A stretch of 64,000 nucleotides of DNA from Cochliopodium minus. Lineage: Eukaryota > Discosea > Himatismenida > Cochliopodiidae. Positions 23,122-36,321 of the stretch are shown piece by piece. The notes beneath the pieces are model-generated. The model worked only from the letters and a program-made list of their open reading frames with translations, was not told the origin of the DNA and made no database searches. The stretch's first letter is position 1; each line of letters begins with the position of its first letter. The translations under genes and the position numbers were made by a program. The DNA lies in NCBI GenBank assembly GCA_024220525.1, contig JAMYWO010000019.1, positions 104,526 through 168,525 on the forward strand, given 5' to 3'.

Positions 23122-26100
23122 ATGATACCAGAGAAAAATATCGAGACTCATTTTTTGGAATATATTACTCCAAAAGAATTGAATAATATCAAAGAGATAT
23201 ATAATTGTTTATGGGATGTTTCTGAGAGATTATCTGAGAAAGAATTGGGAGGATATTTCACCAACGAGATAATATCCAAGCCAAATCATTTGAGCAAATC
23301 ACAAACAACGAAAGGAAATCAGAATAAATTGATAGTGAAGGCTATAGAGTTGTCCAAAGACTTATCTGAGAAGAATTCGAAGAATATGAAGAATTTATGG
23401 GAAGTATTGAAAGATTTGGATCCAGCTCAGCGCAAATATGCCATTCTCCAAATGAGCAAGATGAAAAAGAATGGGATCGAAGATGATGATGAAGATAATC
23501 AGCATAATAATTCGGATATCATACAAGAAAATAAGAAGGAGGAGATAAATGAGGATATTAGAATAGAGAGATCTGAGATTGATTTTCCTTTCTTCCAAAA
23601 ACACATACAATTCTCTGAATGGAAACATTCAAAGATTCTGATCTTAGGTCCAGAGGGTGCTGGTAAGAGGAGTCTCATAAAATTGCTGGTTGATAAGAAG
23701 CAGAAGCAGAAGCAGATCCAATCGTTGATGACGTTCCAAAAATTCTCTCTTGATGGCAATGATTGCACACTGATCAATTTTGGTAAGATAAAGAAGAATA
23801 TCTCAAAATTCGCATTATTATAAAAATTGATTCATAATATTATAGAGATCATATGAATTTCAAAACAAAATTCATCAACATTATAATATCAAATCATTGA
23901 AAAAAAGCAAGGAATATGCTATTTTAAAATATAGCATATACATATCATTTTATGATTTTATTGTTTAACTGAATAATTTTTATAATTGTAATCATATAGA
24001 GGGAAAGCAGCAATATTATCCTCTCTTCAAAATGTTCTTCTCCATTCATTCTTCAGTATATTTGATTGTTGTGAATTTGCTTTCTGAAGATTATGATATC
24101 ACCATTCTTTATTGGTTGAAATGGATCCAATCAGTATCCAACACTGCTTCTGTGATCATCGTGGGTACCCATATCGATGAATATGAATTCTCTGAAGAAA
24201 AGAAAACGATGGTGATGAATCAGATGCATAAATTTCGAACCATCTATCATTCATTGATCAAAAACATCATCTTTGTCAGCAGTGAAACGATGTCAGGAAA
24301 ATTTGTAAAATTTTTTTTTTATTATTTCCCTCCCATTTAAATATGATGTCTAAAATTTTATCTTCTTTATATATAAAAATTTAAATCAAAATGATTATAT
24401 TCAAAACAAAATTGGTTCATTCCTTATTTTTATATCCATTCCTTTTTTGATTAGGCTCTAACCTCAGCAATCTCAAATTGTTTAAACTACCAAAGAAAGT
24501 GGCAAAACATTCTTCCAACTTTCACAAGTGAAATCAACGAACTTCTCCAAAAAATGGTTCTTGAAAAACATTATGTAGCCACTTTTTCCCAAGCACAAAA
24601 TTTTGTGTTTCAACATTTGAAGTGTGGTGAGTACAATTTTCTTCGTGGCGTTCAGCATTTGCATCAAGCAGGAGACATCATATTTTTTCCAAAGCACAAT
24701 TTACTCGTTTTAGATCCAAGATGGACATTAAATGTCATAACAGATTTGTTGGTAATTTTTTTTTTTTTCAATTTTTAAAAATGTTTTTTCATTTTTAACA
24801 TATTGGTATTTTTTTTTTATTTTAGAAAAATGAAGAGTTTCTCTATGGAACAAACATCACATTGTCCAACATTCTTTCTCTTTTGCAAGAGTATGAAGAA
24901 AGCCGTCACCTGTTCAAACACGTCTTAGACATACTCAAAGAAATGGAATTGATCATCACATCTCCTTCAAACATAAAGTCTCTGGAAGAACTTGCGCACA
25001 TCTGTTTTACAAGGTCAAAAGGAAAAGTGAAGAAGATCATTCGAGGAAGTTATGTTTCAGTAAATTGATTTTTAAACTATTTTTTTTTGAAAATTAATTA
25101 TAAATTCAATTTTGTAATCCTTTTTTTTTTACAAAAAAGGTTCAAAATCCTCTTCACGAAGCTCTTATTAAAAAGAAAAAGAACTTGAATGTACAAATAC
25201 AAAATGTTTATAATCGAAAATACTACTTTAATTTCTTGCCTCTCGAATTTTTTCATTTGTTTTGCATGGCGGTCGAACATTCCAACACCTTCGGAATAGA
25301 AAATCACTGGGTCAATGGTTTGTCGTTAAAATACGACGAAAATACGAGTGCTGTTTTTGGAGTATCTAACGATTTACGTAAAAAACTATTTTTTAAATAT
25401 ATTAATTTAATTAGTGAATTATTTTTTATTTTGATCAAAAATTTTTTTTTTTGTTTAAAACTCATTTACCTGAACAAAATTAGCAAACAAAATCTTATAC
25501 CAATTAAATTGTCAAATAAACTGCTCCAACCAAGCCAACGCAGGCACTATTTTTAACGAGCTCAACAAACTCATTCGCCTTGTATACGAGAAGTATTACG
25601 AATCTCACGGAAAGAATTCTCTCGTTTCTTGCTCTCCTTGCCCCAAGTGCCAGAAAAACCTCAACGAAAAGTTTAACATCGATTATAACCATGCTCTCGA
25701 GAAATACATGGAGGGTTCTCCTTTTATCTATTGTTCATCTTGTAAAGGTAAGTCTTTTCTTTTAAATTTAATTAATTTTTTATTTTTTTATTTATTTTTT
25801 GTTTTTATTTTTGTTTTTTATTTTTAATTTTTTTATTTTATTAATTTTTATTATTTTTTATTTATTATTTTTTATTTCATTAATTTTTATTATTTATTTA
25901 TTCTTATTTGAAATAATAAATTTTTTTTAACAGCAAAAATATTCATACACAATCTGTTTCCTGAGATAGTCATCAGCAACATCCCATATTTGCAGCGAGT
26001 TGACAATATTGAAAAGACACAAGGCAAAGAATACAAAGGAGAGTACCAAGGCAGAGAAGTGACTCTGTTAAACATATCCGACTATGAAAGGTATCATATA

Positions 26101-29100
26101 AACAATTGAAAAATTTACAATTAATTTTTTTTTTTTTTTTTAATTTTTAATTCTAAATGAGTTGTTTTTTTAAAAGTATGGCACCCGAAAATAACATTGA
26201 ATCAAATAGAGTTTTTGAACAAGAATTGGCACTTATGAAGAGTTTGAGATGTGAGAACATAGAGAAGTTTATAGGCTGCATTTTGCATCTCAACACCTTG
26301 ACCCTTGTCAGCGAACATTTGCAAATTGATCTATTCAAGGCTGTTCAGATGAGCCTTTTTGATGATTACACCCAATACAGTTTGTCTTTCGACATTTGCA
26401 AAGGAATGTTTTTTCTCCATTCCCTTCACCCTCCTATTGTACATGGGTAAAAAAAAAATTTGATTTAAAAATTTTTTTGTTAGTTTTTTTTTTGATTACT
26501 TTATTTATTTTTCTTTTTTATTTTGATCATTTTTTTGTTACATTTTATTTTTATTATTTATTTTTAAAAATTTTTTTAAAACAATTTTATATTCAAAACT
26601 TTGTTTTTATTAGTATTTATTTATATTGTTAATATTTATATTATCACAAATTTACTCTCATTAGTTTACATTTAAATGTTGTCATTTTTTTTTTAAAAAA
26701 AAACCAGGGCACTCACTAGTTTCAACATATATGTGGTACCATCTGGTCTCAGAACCTTCAAAGCCAAAATTTCTGGCCTTCCTCAGGTAAGAATCATGCC
26801 TAAACACGGAAGCAAAATGTGGCCATGGAAGAGCCCAGAGTTGCTCGAAAGAGAAACCTCCAACAAAAACATCATCAAGCATAAGATCAATGATGATCTT
26901 TATATATATTCTGACATTTATTCTTATGGTGTTGTTGTTAACGAAATTTTCTCTAAAGAGTAAGGATTTTTTTTAAATATCAAAAATTTTGTATTTTTTG
27001 ATTGTTTGATCTTGAATTTTTTTTTTAAAAATTTTTTTTTTGATTGTTATTTCATTATTTTTATTGTTTGATATTTCAATTTTTGTTTTTTTTCTCAAAA
27101 ATTTTTTTATTTCAGATATCCCTACTTTAAGAAATCAGACAAGATCTCAGAAAAAATGGAAACGGAAAAAAAGATAAAGAAAAAAGTTTTCAAAAAAAAA
27201 CCTATAGTAAGAAGTAACTCCTTTGGTACTAACTCGGGATCTAAAAAAGATGATTTAGGTGAAGCCAGGTTTAAAACAGCCAAGATCATTTCCCCTACTT
27301 TACAAAGGTCGAGCATCGATTCTAATCATGTGCCTGAATTGTCCTTGGAGTCTATCAACAAGCCCAAAAAGAAGAAAATAAAAAAGAAAATCATTTTTTG
27401 GAAGAAAAAAATCGAGAAAAATCAAGGTAATTACCAATAAATTTTTAAAATAAATTAAAAATAAAAATATACTTAAAATAAATACTTTATCTATAAAAGT
27501 CACCAAACTTTTTACAAAAAACATCTTAATTTTTTGTTTTGTTTTTTTTTGAAAAAACTTTCTCATTATTTTCGAAAAGATTCAAAATTTTGACTTTTTT
27601 TTCAAATCACTTTTAACATTTTTTAAATTTTATTTTTTTTAAATTTTATTTTCTTTTTTATTACTTTTTTTAAAATCATTAGGTTCTCAAACCCAAAGAG
27701 AAGACGAAGAAAAAGTGGACAAAGAAAGCATGACGATGAGCACAAGAAAACACAAATCGCCACGAAACCCCAACCCTGTCAAGAAACTCCCCCTCAAATT
27801 CATCCCCAAGAAGAGAATCGTCTCCTCCAAACAGGGCAACAAGTCTCCTAACAAGATGGGAAAGAAGAAGGTTTCCGAGAACGAGACCGATTTGTTGATG
27901 GCACAGCTTGGAGACAACAATCAGTCTTCTTCTGATGAAGTTTCTTCTATCAACAACATAAATAATGGAACTAACAAGGAACCCACTCTTTCACTTGACA
28001 AAAGTATTTTTATTTTTTGTTTTTAAAGCTTATTCTTATGATTTTTATTTTTTTATTTTTTTATTTTTTATTTTTTATTTAATATTTTTTATTTTTTTTA
28101 TTTTTTATTTTTTTATTTTTTTATTTTTTTAAGTATAAATTTTTATTTTTTATGATTTTTGTTCAACTTTTTTTTATTTAATATTTTTTATTTTTTATTA
28201 AGTTTTTTTATGTTCATAATTTTTATTTTTAAAAGGCAACAAGGTACACTTTAATGTAACCAATAGGTCAACAATTACGCCAGACAAAATGTTTTGGTTG
28301 AACGAAGATGAAATTCAAAAGGGCATTGTAAAAAAAATGAAAATAAAAAAATGAAAAATAAATAAATAAAAATAAAAAATAAAAAATAAAAAAATGAAAA
28401 AATAAAATAAAAGATCAATATTTTGAACTAATTCAAAATTTTATTTAGATTTCGAATCACATAAGACCTGAAATAAAATTCGATACAAATGACCATGAAG
28501 AAATACACAAATTGATCACAAATTGCTGGCAAATCGAGCCAAAGTCTCGATGGAGTTTTTCCTCCATCTTTAACTACTTCAAACAGTTTTTCCAAGAAAA
28601 AAAGGATGTCAATGAGAAGAAAGTGTTTGAAAAATTGGATCTTTCTTTCGAGCCTAAAATAGATCATCCCAATACCTATTTGTTTCATGTAGTTCAAATT
28701 TTTTATTTATTATTTAATTTTTTTGATTAATTTTTATTTCTTTACACTATTTAACTTTATTTTATTTAATATTTTTAGATTTATTAAACATTTTTTTATT
28801 TTTTTTAAAAAAATTTTATTTTATAAATTTTATTTTTATTTTTAAAATATTTTTTTATTTTATAAATTTTATTTTTATTTTTAAAACATTTTTATTTTTT
28901 TATTTTTTTTTGTTCAACCTTTAAATTTCAATGTTCAATTTAATTTTTTGTTTCTCTTCATTAGAATAATCAAGCTTCTCAAAATCAGCATGATGTTTTA
29001 CCATGCTACTTTCTCCCCACTGACTTAGTGGTGAGATTTTCCAAACTTGTAGATAAATATCTCTGGATTGCCACCAAAGACTCCATCATCATATATGACC

Positions 29101-30482
29101 TCGTCTCTGTAAAAAAAAAAAATTCTCAACTAACATATGTTTTTAAAAAACCAAAAAACTAAAAAATAAAATAAAAAATAAAAAATGAAAAAATAAAAAT
29201 TAAAATTTAAAACTAATAAAATAAAATAAAAACTAAAAATTATTTAAAATTCAAATTCCTATCCTTTTGATCATTAATAATAAATTAATTTATCTCCAAT
29301 TTCATTAATATGAGACTTAACTTTATATTTCAGAAATTGAAATGAATTAATTAAGGATTTTTTATATTAAAAATTTCTTTAAAAAAAACATTTAAAATTT
29401 TTTTGAAATTTAATGGAATTTTGTAAATATTATTTTTTTAAACGTTAGTTCAAAAAGATTATTTTAATAATAAAAAAATTCAAAAAAAATAATGAAATTT
29501 TTTCTGTCAAAAAAGAATTCCATAAACGCAAAAAGTTTGAACATCAGAGAAGTGGGATGCATGGAGACAGTAGGAGAGAAAGTGTGGGTGGCTTCCTACA
29601 ACAAAATTGTCATTCTCGAGTTCGACGGGACGATGTACGGCTCCTTCACCCTCTCCACCCCTGTCATCTCCGTTTACTCTCTCACCAGTAGCAAAAATTC
29701 TGATGTTATTGTTGTCACCAAAAATTTCGTTGGATTGTGGAAGTACTCTGTAAAGGTAAAAATTTTCGAAAATTATTTTAATTTTTTGTTTTCATAAAAT
29801 TCTTTTCTTTCAAATTTTCAATTTATTTTTTATGATTTTTTTTAAAAAAAAACAAACATTTCTATTTTTTGCTTCTAGTCATCTGTTAATAATTTGGATC
29901 ACACCTTGTTTCATAAACACGTTTTCCAGGACGAAATAATTTGTTGCGAGATGGTGAAGGGTGTAATCGACTCTCTGTGGGTCTCAGTAAAGGTAATTAA
30001 AAAAAAAATTCATAAAAAATCATAAAAAATCATAAAAAATCATAAAATTTTAGAACAAAACTTGTATTTTACACGCATACAACAACTTTTCTTTGTTGGG
30101 AGAAATTTCTCTCAATGAGCCGAACGAGAGTTTCATCTGGTTCTCCAACGTCTATGGCAGTAACGTAGTTTGGGCCTACACCAACCTCCACAAACTCATC
30201 ATTTACGACAAGCTCAACTACAAAAAGATTCACGAAGATGCATTTATGTACAAACCTATTAGCCTTGTTCAATATAGTGATGTCCGTGCTTATCTTTTTC
30301 ATGATAATGGCGTTTCTCTTTTCCACACTAGTTTCTCTGATTACAGCTCTCCTGTCTTCAAAAACAAGCTTGATCCTTTTGATGAATTTCCTGTCTTTGG
30401 TCTCACTTCTGTCCAGAGGATCTCCATCAACCAATATTTTTGCTCCATCAAAGGATATTTTTTGTTATTCGATATTATTTAA
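23122..30482 (+). CDS. Roco protein with degenerate Roc GTPase and pseudokinase
   Basis: Seventeen exons join in phase to 1,522 residues. The N-terminus (1-165) is charged and lacks leucine-rich repeats. Roc domain: P-loop GPEGAGKRS (176-184), where the Mg-binding Ser/Thr after GK is Arg; the DxxG site reads INFGEG; GTHIDE is normal. COR domain follows (about 330-665), ending in a Cys cluster (CSPCPKC and CSSC) as in other Roco proteins. Kinase fold: glycine-loop region GKEYKGEYQGREVTLL with Leu at the VAIK lysine; HGALTSFN instead of HRDLxxxN; ISGLPQ instead of DFG. APE-like SPELLE, SDIYSYGVV and CWQIEPKSRW are kept. A basic Lys/Ser-rich insert of about 250 residues separates helices F and G. 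The last 310 residues form a WD/PQQ-like propeller (LWIATKDSIIIYD, VWVASYNKIVILEFDG). By family this is a signalling scaffold; catalysis on both sites looks lost. Confidence 0.85.
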
Positions 30483-30761
30483 AATAAAAAACTTAGTTTG
30501 TAAAAAGTTCAATAATTTTACCTCAAAGTCTTCCCATTCACTTGGGAACTTTTCGGAATTTTCCTGATTGAAACTTTGAACTCATGGAGTGTTAATACTA
30601 TTTTTAATCCCAAAATACTCATATTCTCAATTGGTTCAAAATCTAAATTTCCTCTCAAATTTTTTTAATATTATAATTAATTTCTATTTCATATCTAGAT
30701 GGATAGATGGAAGATTGGATTATATCAATTTGAAAGCAAATCAAAAATTAAAAAAAATAAA

Positions 30762-32382
30762 ATGAAAAAAGTATTCAAGAACATTACAAAATCTAGCAAA
30801 AAATTGCTAACAAATAACAAATCATTCAGATTTTATAGCAATGAAGTTTGGATTGTTAGTGTAGCAAGAACACCTATTGCAACATTCCAAGGATCTTTCT
30901 CCAGTTTGAGTGGACCAGAATTGGGATCCATTGCAATCAAAGGAGCATTGCAAAAGGCAAATATCGATCCTAATGTCATTGAGGAGGTATATTTGGGAAA
31001 TGTGGTGAATGCAAATGTAGGACAAGCTCCAGCAACACAAGCATCAATTAAAGCAGGTGAGAAAAAATATAAAAATTAAATTTATATTTGAGATATCATT
31101 AGTGGGATATATAGAAATAAATCTATAGATCTCACAAAAATTTCATATGTGACAAGAAAATTAATTGAGAGATAAAGAAGAATTAATAATTGATTATTTA
31201 AGGTATCCCAAATACTGTTCCATGCACAACCATCAACAAGGTATGTGCATCAGGCTTGAAGAGTATCATCTTCGGTGCACAAAGCATTCTCACAGGATAC
31301 AGAGAAGTGGTGCTCACTGGAGGATTCGAGAGCATGTCCAACGTGCCATACTACATACCAAAGGCTAGACAAGGATTAGGATATGGTCATTCTCAATTGA
31401 TAGATGGAGTATTGAAAGATGGATTATGGGATGCTTTTGATGATCATCATATGGGTAACTGTGGTGAAGATACTGCCAAGAAATATAATATCACCCGCCA
31501 GCAACAAGATGAGTACGCCATCTCTTCATACAAGAAGGCTGAGAATGCATGGGGTAAGGGATACTTCAATGATGAAATCGTTCCTGTCACTGTGCAAGAT
31601 AAGAAAGGACCAAAGGTCATTTCTGAGGATGAGCAATACAAAATTGTGAATTATGAAAAATTGCCAACCTTGAAATCTGCTTTCATCAAAGATGGTAAGA
31701 GAAACATATTAAATCTTCAATTTTTATATCTCCATAAATACTATAATCATTTTGTATGTGATCATTATATCATAATCTAGATACAAATTTTCAATTAACA
31801 TATGGAAATTGATTCACATAAGAGTGAACTTTTCATCATATAAAAATCAAATCAATTATGAAATGTTTCCAAACCAAAATGATAAGAGAAATTTTTTAAT
31901 TTAATTCCATTTCAAAAGGTACCATTACTGCCGCTAATGCATCCAAATTGAACGACGGAGCATCCGCAGTCGTCTTGATGAGCTCTACCAAAGCAAAGTC
32001 CCTCGGCTTGAAGCCACTCGCCAAGGTGATCGCCTTCTCTGACGCACAAGGAGCACCTATCGACTTCCCCACCATCCCCTCCAGATCCGTCGGGCCTGCA
32101 TTGAAGATGGCAGGTTTGGACATCAAAGACATTGACTTCTGGGAGATCAACGAAGCTTTTAGTGTCGTTCCTTTGGCCAACATTAAGATTTTGGGCATTG
32201 ATCCTAAGAAGGTTAATGTCAATGGTGGTGCTGTCAGTCTTGGTCATCCTATTGGTTCTTCTGGTTCCAGAATCGTTGCTTCTTTGGTTCACATTTTGAG
32301 ACATAACAATGGCAAATACGGTTTGGCTTCCATTTGTAACGGTGGTGGTGGTGCTTCTTCTTTGATCATCGAAAGAATTTAA
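30762..32382 (+). CDS. ACAT1: Acetyl-CoA acetyltransferase (thiolase), mitochondrial
   Basis: The enzyme interconverts two acetyl-CoA and acetoacetyl-CoA. Exons 30762-31056, 31203-31694 and 31919-32382 give 416 residues, normal for mitochondrial ACAT1. Active-site motifs are intact: nucleophile Cys in [34 protein letters not shown] with the catalytic His, and CNGGGGAS with the second Cys. The N-terminus from the ATG at 30762 ([16 protein letters not shown], then FRFYSN) looks like a mitochondrial presequence. The frame is open to an earlier ATG at 30699, but the one at 30762 has the A-rich leader seen at other genes and starts the presequence. No unusual features. Confidence 0.93.
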
Positions 32383-32519
32383 AAAAAATTTTTTTGAATC
32401 GTTCTCTTTTTTGTGTTGAAATTTGGGAATAATTTTTCTGAATTTTCATATTTTTAACCAAATTTTCACAAAAATAAAAAAAATTGTGAGTCATTTCTTC
32501 ATTCTCTCCTCTTTGCATC

Positions 32520-34195
32520 ATGAAAAAATTTTATCTTGAAGAACTTTGTACTGCTTGCTACAATTTGAATTATGAGGAAGTTGTCAAGATTTTGAAAGAT
32601 CCACTATCAAAATCAATAATCAATCAATCATGGGTAATTTATCTATGGTTCCTTTAATCAGGATCTAATGGGAGAATTAATTCATTTTTTATAAAAAACT
32701 GAAATAATTTTTAAAGGCAGGGGATGATAAATCATATGCTGCACCTCCTTTGATTGTGACATTGATATCTGGGGTTGAATCAAACAGCCATGATACGATC
32801 AAAATAGTAAAAGGTAAAAAAAATAAAAAGCAAGAATGAAAAATTATAAATAAAAAATTAAAAAAAATAAAAAGCAAGAATGAAAAATTATAAATAAAAT
32901 AAATTTTTTTTTGAAAGCACTGATTAGAAATGGAGCAGATGTAAATATTGTAATTAAACTGCCAGATATAAACTTAAAACAACCAGCATCGATGTCACCA
33001 CTGATGATACTCATGTGGTACAAAACCTGCGACATTGAAATCGTCAAGTTTCTCATCCAAAACGGAGCCGACATGAATTTCAAAAACGAGTATGGAATGA
33101 ATCCTCTGTACTGGGCCATTTGTAATCCAAATGGAATTGAAAGAGCTAAATTTTTGATAAGCGCTGGTGCAGATATTGATATTACAGTATATTTATTATT
33201 AAATTCAACGAGGATTTTATTATCATAATTTTTTTTTTTTATTTTTTTTTAAAATTTAATTTTTAATTTGTTCTATTTTATTTTTTAAAAAGGTAAATGA
33301 GGAAAAAATAAAAGGAGCAGGTGTTTTGAATGATCTTGTAATAGGAGGAGTGGCTGTGACACCTCTGCAACTAGCATCCAAACTAGGAAAGATAGAAATA
33401 GTTAAAGAGTTGCTAATTAATGGGGCAAACACAAAAATTAAAAATGGAGTAATAAATTAGAAATTTTTTTTTTCATTTTTAATATTTTTATGTTTGATTA
33501 TTTTATTTAATCGAAATACTTTTTTTATTTAGTATGGACACGATGCATTGCAACTCGCCAAACAAAACGAAAATGAGGAAATTTTCAAATTATTGTCACA
33601 AAAGACCACCACCTGGGAAAAGGAGAATGTCTCATTAGAATCCAACGAAGACCTGAAATCTTCCAACAGAAAGTCCAGCACCAACAACCTGGTTACTCTC
33701 ATAGAAAATACCTCTAAGAAAGAAATCAAAATTGAAGGTTTGAAATTTTAAATTTAAATATTTTTTTATGTAATTTTTTAAAAAAATTTTGTGGAAGAAA
33801 AATTTTGTTTCAATTTTTTTATGTTCAATTATGTTCAATTATTTTTTGACACAAATGTTAATTAATTTTTTTTTTTTTTAAATTCTTTTTTTTTCATAAA
33901 AGAAAATGCAAACAACGATTCTTTTTTTGAAATGGTAGTTACTAAAGATGAATCTTTAGAATCTAATAATGAGGAGTTCCAAAACAAAGATTACTATCAA
34001 CTCAAAGAGATTTTTCCCCAACTTAAGAAACAATCTCAAAAGAAGGATGATATAATCTTGAACCTTAGACAGCAAATCAAACAACTCAACAAGACTTTGC
34101 AAGAGAAAGACAAGATCATTCAGAAAAATAATGATACTGTCTCCCTTGTTTTTCACATTTTCAACAATAATTTAAAGCCCAAAGAAATAAATTAA
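32520..34195 (+). CDS. Ankyrin-repeat protein with C-terminal coiled coil
   Basis: Spliced gene of about seven exons starting MKKFYLEELCTACYNLNYEE. The N-terminal two thirds contain four or five ankyrin repeats: ALIRNGADVNIV, SPLMILMWYKTCDIEIVKFL, LIQNGADMNFKNEYGMNPLY, FLISAGADIDIT, TPLQLASKLGKIEIVKELL and YGHDALQLAKQNENEEIFKLL. These are protein-binding scaffolds. A Ser-rich linker follows, then a Lys/Gln coiled coil (ILNLRQQIKQLNKTLQEKDK) at the C-terminus. No enzymatic domain is present, so the partner and role are unknown. The gene lies in a same-strand run between thiolase and the SET protein with 138 bases before it. Confidence 0.8.
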
Positions 34196-34444
34196 AATAT
34201 TTATAAATATCAATCAAAAGTGAATATTTAATTAGTTTGGTACATTTGGTATTTCCCAGATGTCTTAATGACTGGATTCATTCCCAAATCATAAATTATG
34301 TTTGTTCGAACAGTCAATTTTTTTCACATTTCTAATGAGAATCTATTTTGATGAAAAGATTTCCATTGTAGAGTTAACATCTCCATAAATAAAATATAAA
34401 AAAAATTTTGTTTCTCAACGAAAGAGATCCCACATTATTATAAC

Positions 34445-36182
34445 ATGCCCAAAAAGATTTGGTATTGCCTCAAGACAAAGATCAAATACGATGAAGATCC
34501 TCATTTGGATACCGCTTTTCCTTGGGAATATTTTGACAAAGATGGTGAGGGGATGTTCTTCTGCTTCCCTGATAACACCATAGGGATGAAGGATACAGAG
34601 ATCGCTGGAAAATCTCTTTTCACCCTGAGAGATATAAAGAAAGGAGAATTAATTTGGCATTACGATATTGGTATCCACTGTTTTTTCAAATTTTCAAATA
34701 TTTAGTAACAATTCAATGAATTTCGTAATTAAATTATGAATTGTTTATAAATTATAAAGATGTGTGATAACATTTATCCTTGATCTTTTATATGAACAGA
34801 TCCCCTTTTTTTATTTGATAAATAAAATTTTTCAAACAAAATCAATCAAATACAGACGAAAAAGCAACGGCAAGTCTCACCAACATACAATTCTGGTCAC
34901 TCCCAAGAAAACAAAGGATAGACTTCTACACATACGTTTGGCAATTCGACGAAGACTTCTACACGGGGCCCAAAATAACAGAGTTCGAATTAGAAAGTGT
35001 CAAACAAAGAGACGCAACCAACTTTCTCAATCATTCTTGTGATCCCAACTGTGCTTTTGACGGTCCTTTGATGATTCGCGCATACAAAGACATCAAGAAG
35101 GGAGAGGAGCTGTCTTATGACTACATGACTAGTGAGACCAATCCTTTTTATGAGCCCTTTGATTGTGCTTGTGAGTCTCCTAATTGTAGAAAAAGATTGA
35201 CCACTGTAGATTATAGGTCCATTTTTTTTTTTTTTTGAACTTATTTTTGATTTACTTCATTTTTGTTAAAATATAATCAATTATCAAAAAAAAAAAAAAA
35301 CAAAAAATATAAAAATTTTGCTATAAATTTTGAAATTTCTTAAATACACATCTATTTTGAATAGAAAAATTCTTTCAAAAAATATGGTGAAAAAAAAGTC
35401 TCTATTCATTTATTATATAATTTAAAATAAAGAATCCCATTCTACCAAGAATTGTACAAAGGACACTTGTTTCCTCTGGTACAAAAAATGATAGACTTAG
35501 AAGGCAAAATGAAGGCAGGAGAAGGTTCTTACAAAGAACTCAACAAAAAATTGGTTTTGAGAGAAACAGGCAATGAAATCATGGGTCGTGGATTGTTTTG
35601 CACTGAAAAGATTTTGGAGGGAGAACCTGTCTGGATTGATCAAACACCCTGGGGAAGACCTGAGAAAGAAATGACTTTGGAAGAATTGAATTTGCTTCCA
35701 GAAGAAAACAAGTAATTTTTTAATATTTAATTATTTTTTTAAAAGTATTTTCTTTGGAATAAAAGAAATTTTTGTACTCGATATCTTAGAGAGATAGACC
35801 AAAACCTTTTTTCTGTTCCCCTTGACTACCAAACCATCGAGAAAAATTACTTCTACTTCTTCAATCACGGTTGTGATCCAAACGTAAAAGTGTACTCTCC
35901 TATCATATGGATTGCTTCACGTGATATTGAAGTAGGAGAACAATTATTGATTGGTACCTTCTAACAAAAAAAAAGGTTCAATATTTAACTTTCTTCAAAA
36001 ATTTAGATTATTCCACTTTGTTTCACCAAATCCATCGCATTCCTTCCAAGTGTGTTTGTGGCTCAAAATCTTGCCGTGGGGAAATAAAATTAGAAGACTG
36101 GAAGAACCAAGAGCTCCAAAAGAAGTACGGACGCTTTTGGATGCCTCACATCTTGGTACACATAGCAAAAATGAATAACTAA
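34445..36182 (+). CDS. Protein with two tandem SET domains
   Basis: Five exons in phase (34445-34670, 34856-35216, 35433-35711, 35790-35953, 36007-36182) give 401 residues made almost only of two SET modules. SET domains transfer methyl from SAM to lysine. Module 1: AGKSLFTLRDIKKGELIW, then NFLNHSCDPNCAF, AYKDIKKGEELSYDYM and a post-SET-like CACESPNCRKRL. Module 2: GRGLFCTEKILEGEPVW, FFNHGCDPNVKV, IEVGEQLLIDYST and CVCGSKSCRGEI. Each keeps the NHxCxPN SAM-binding motif, the catalytic Tyr and a Cys cluster. Two SET domains in one chain is rare; it presumably arose by internal duplication or fusion of neighbours. The substrate is unknown. Confidence 0.85.
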
Positions 36183-36321
36183 TTTTAGAATATTATTTTT
36201 CTTTAAAATTGCAAACAAAAATTTTTATTTTTTTGAAAATTTAATTATTTAAGACTTTTGGAAGAATTGCAATTTATCCATTTTTGTATTGTTTTGTATT
36301 TTCCTTTCATTGTTATTTTCA

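Noticed and set aside
28020-28230. A/T repeat inside the Roco kinase as another false join
   Set aside because: Exons on both sides are in matching phase and the kinase fold continues normally, so this is an ordinary intron.
34641-34855. Lys/Arg-rich ORF around 34764-35042
   Set aside because: It is an out-of-frame reading of the second SET exon and the intron before it.
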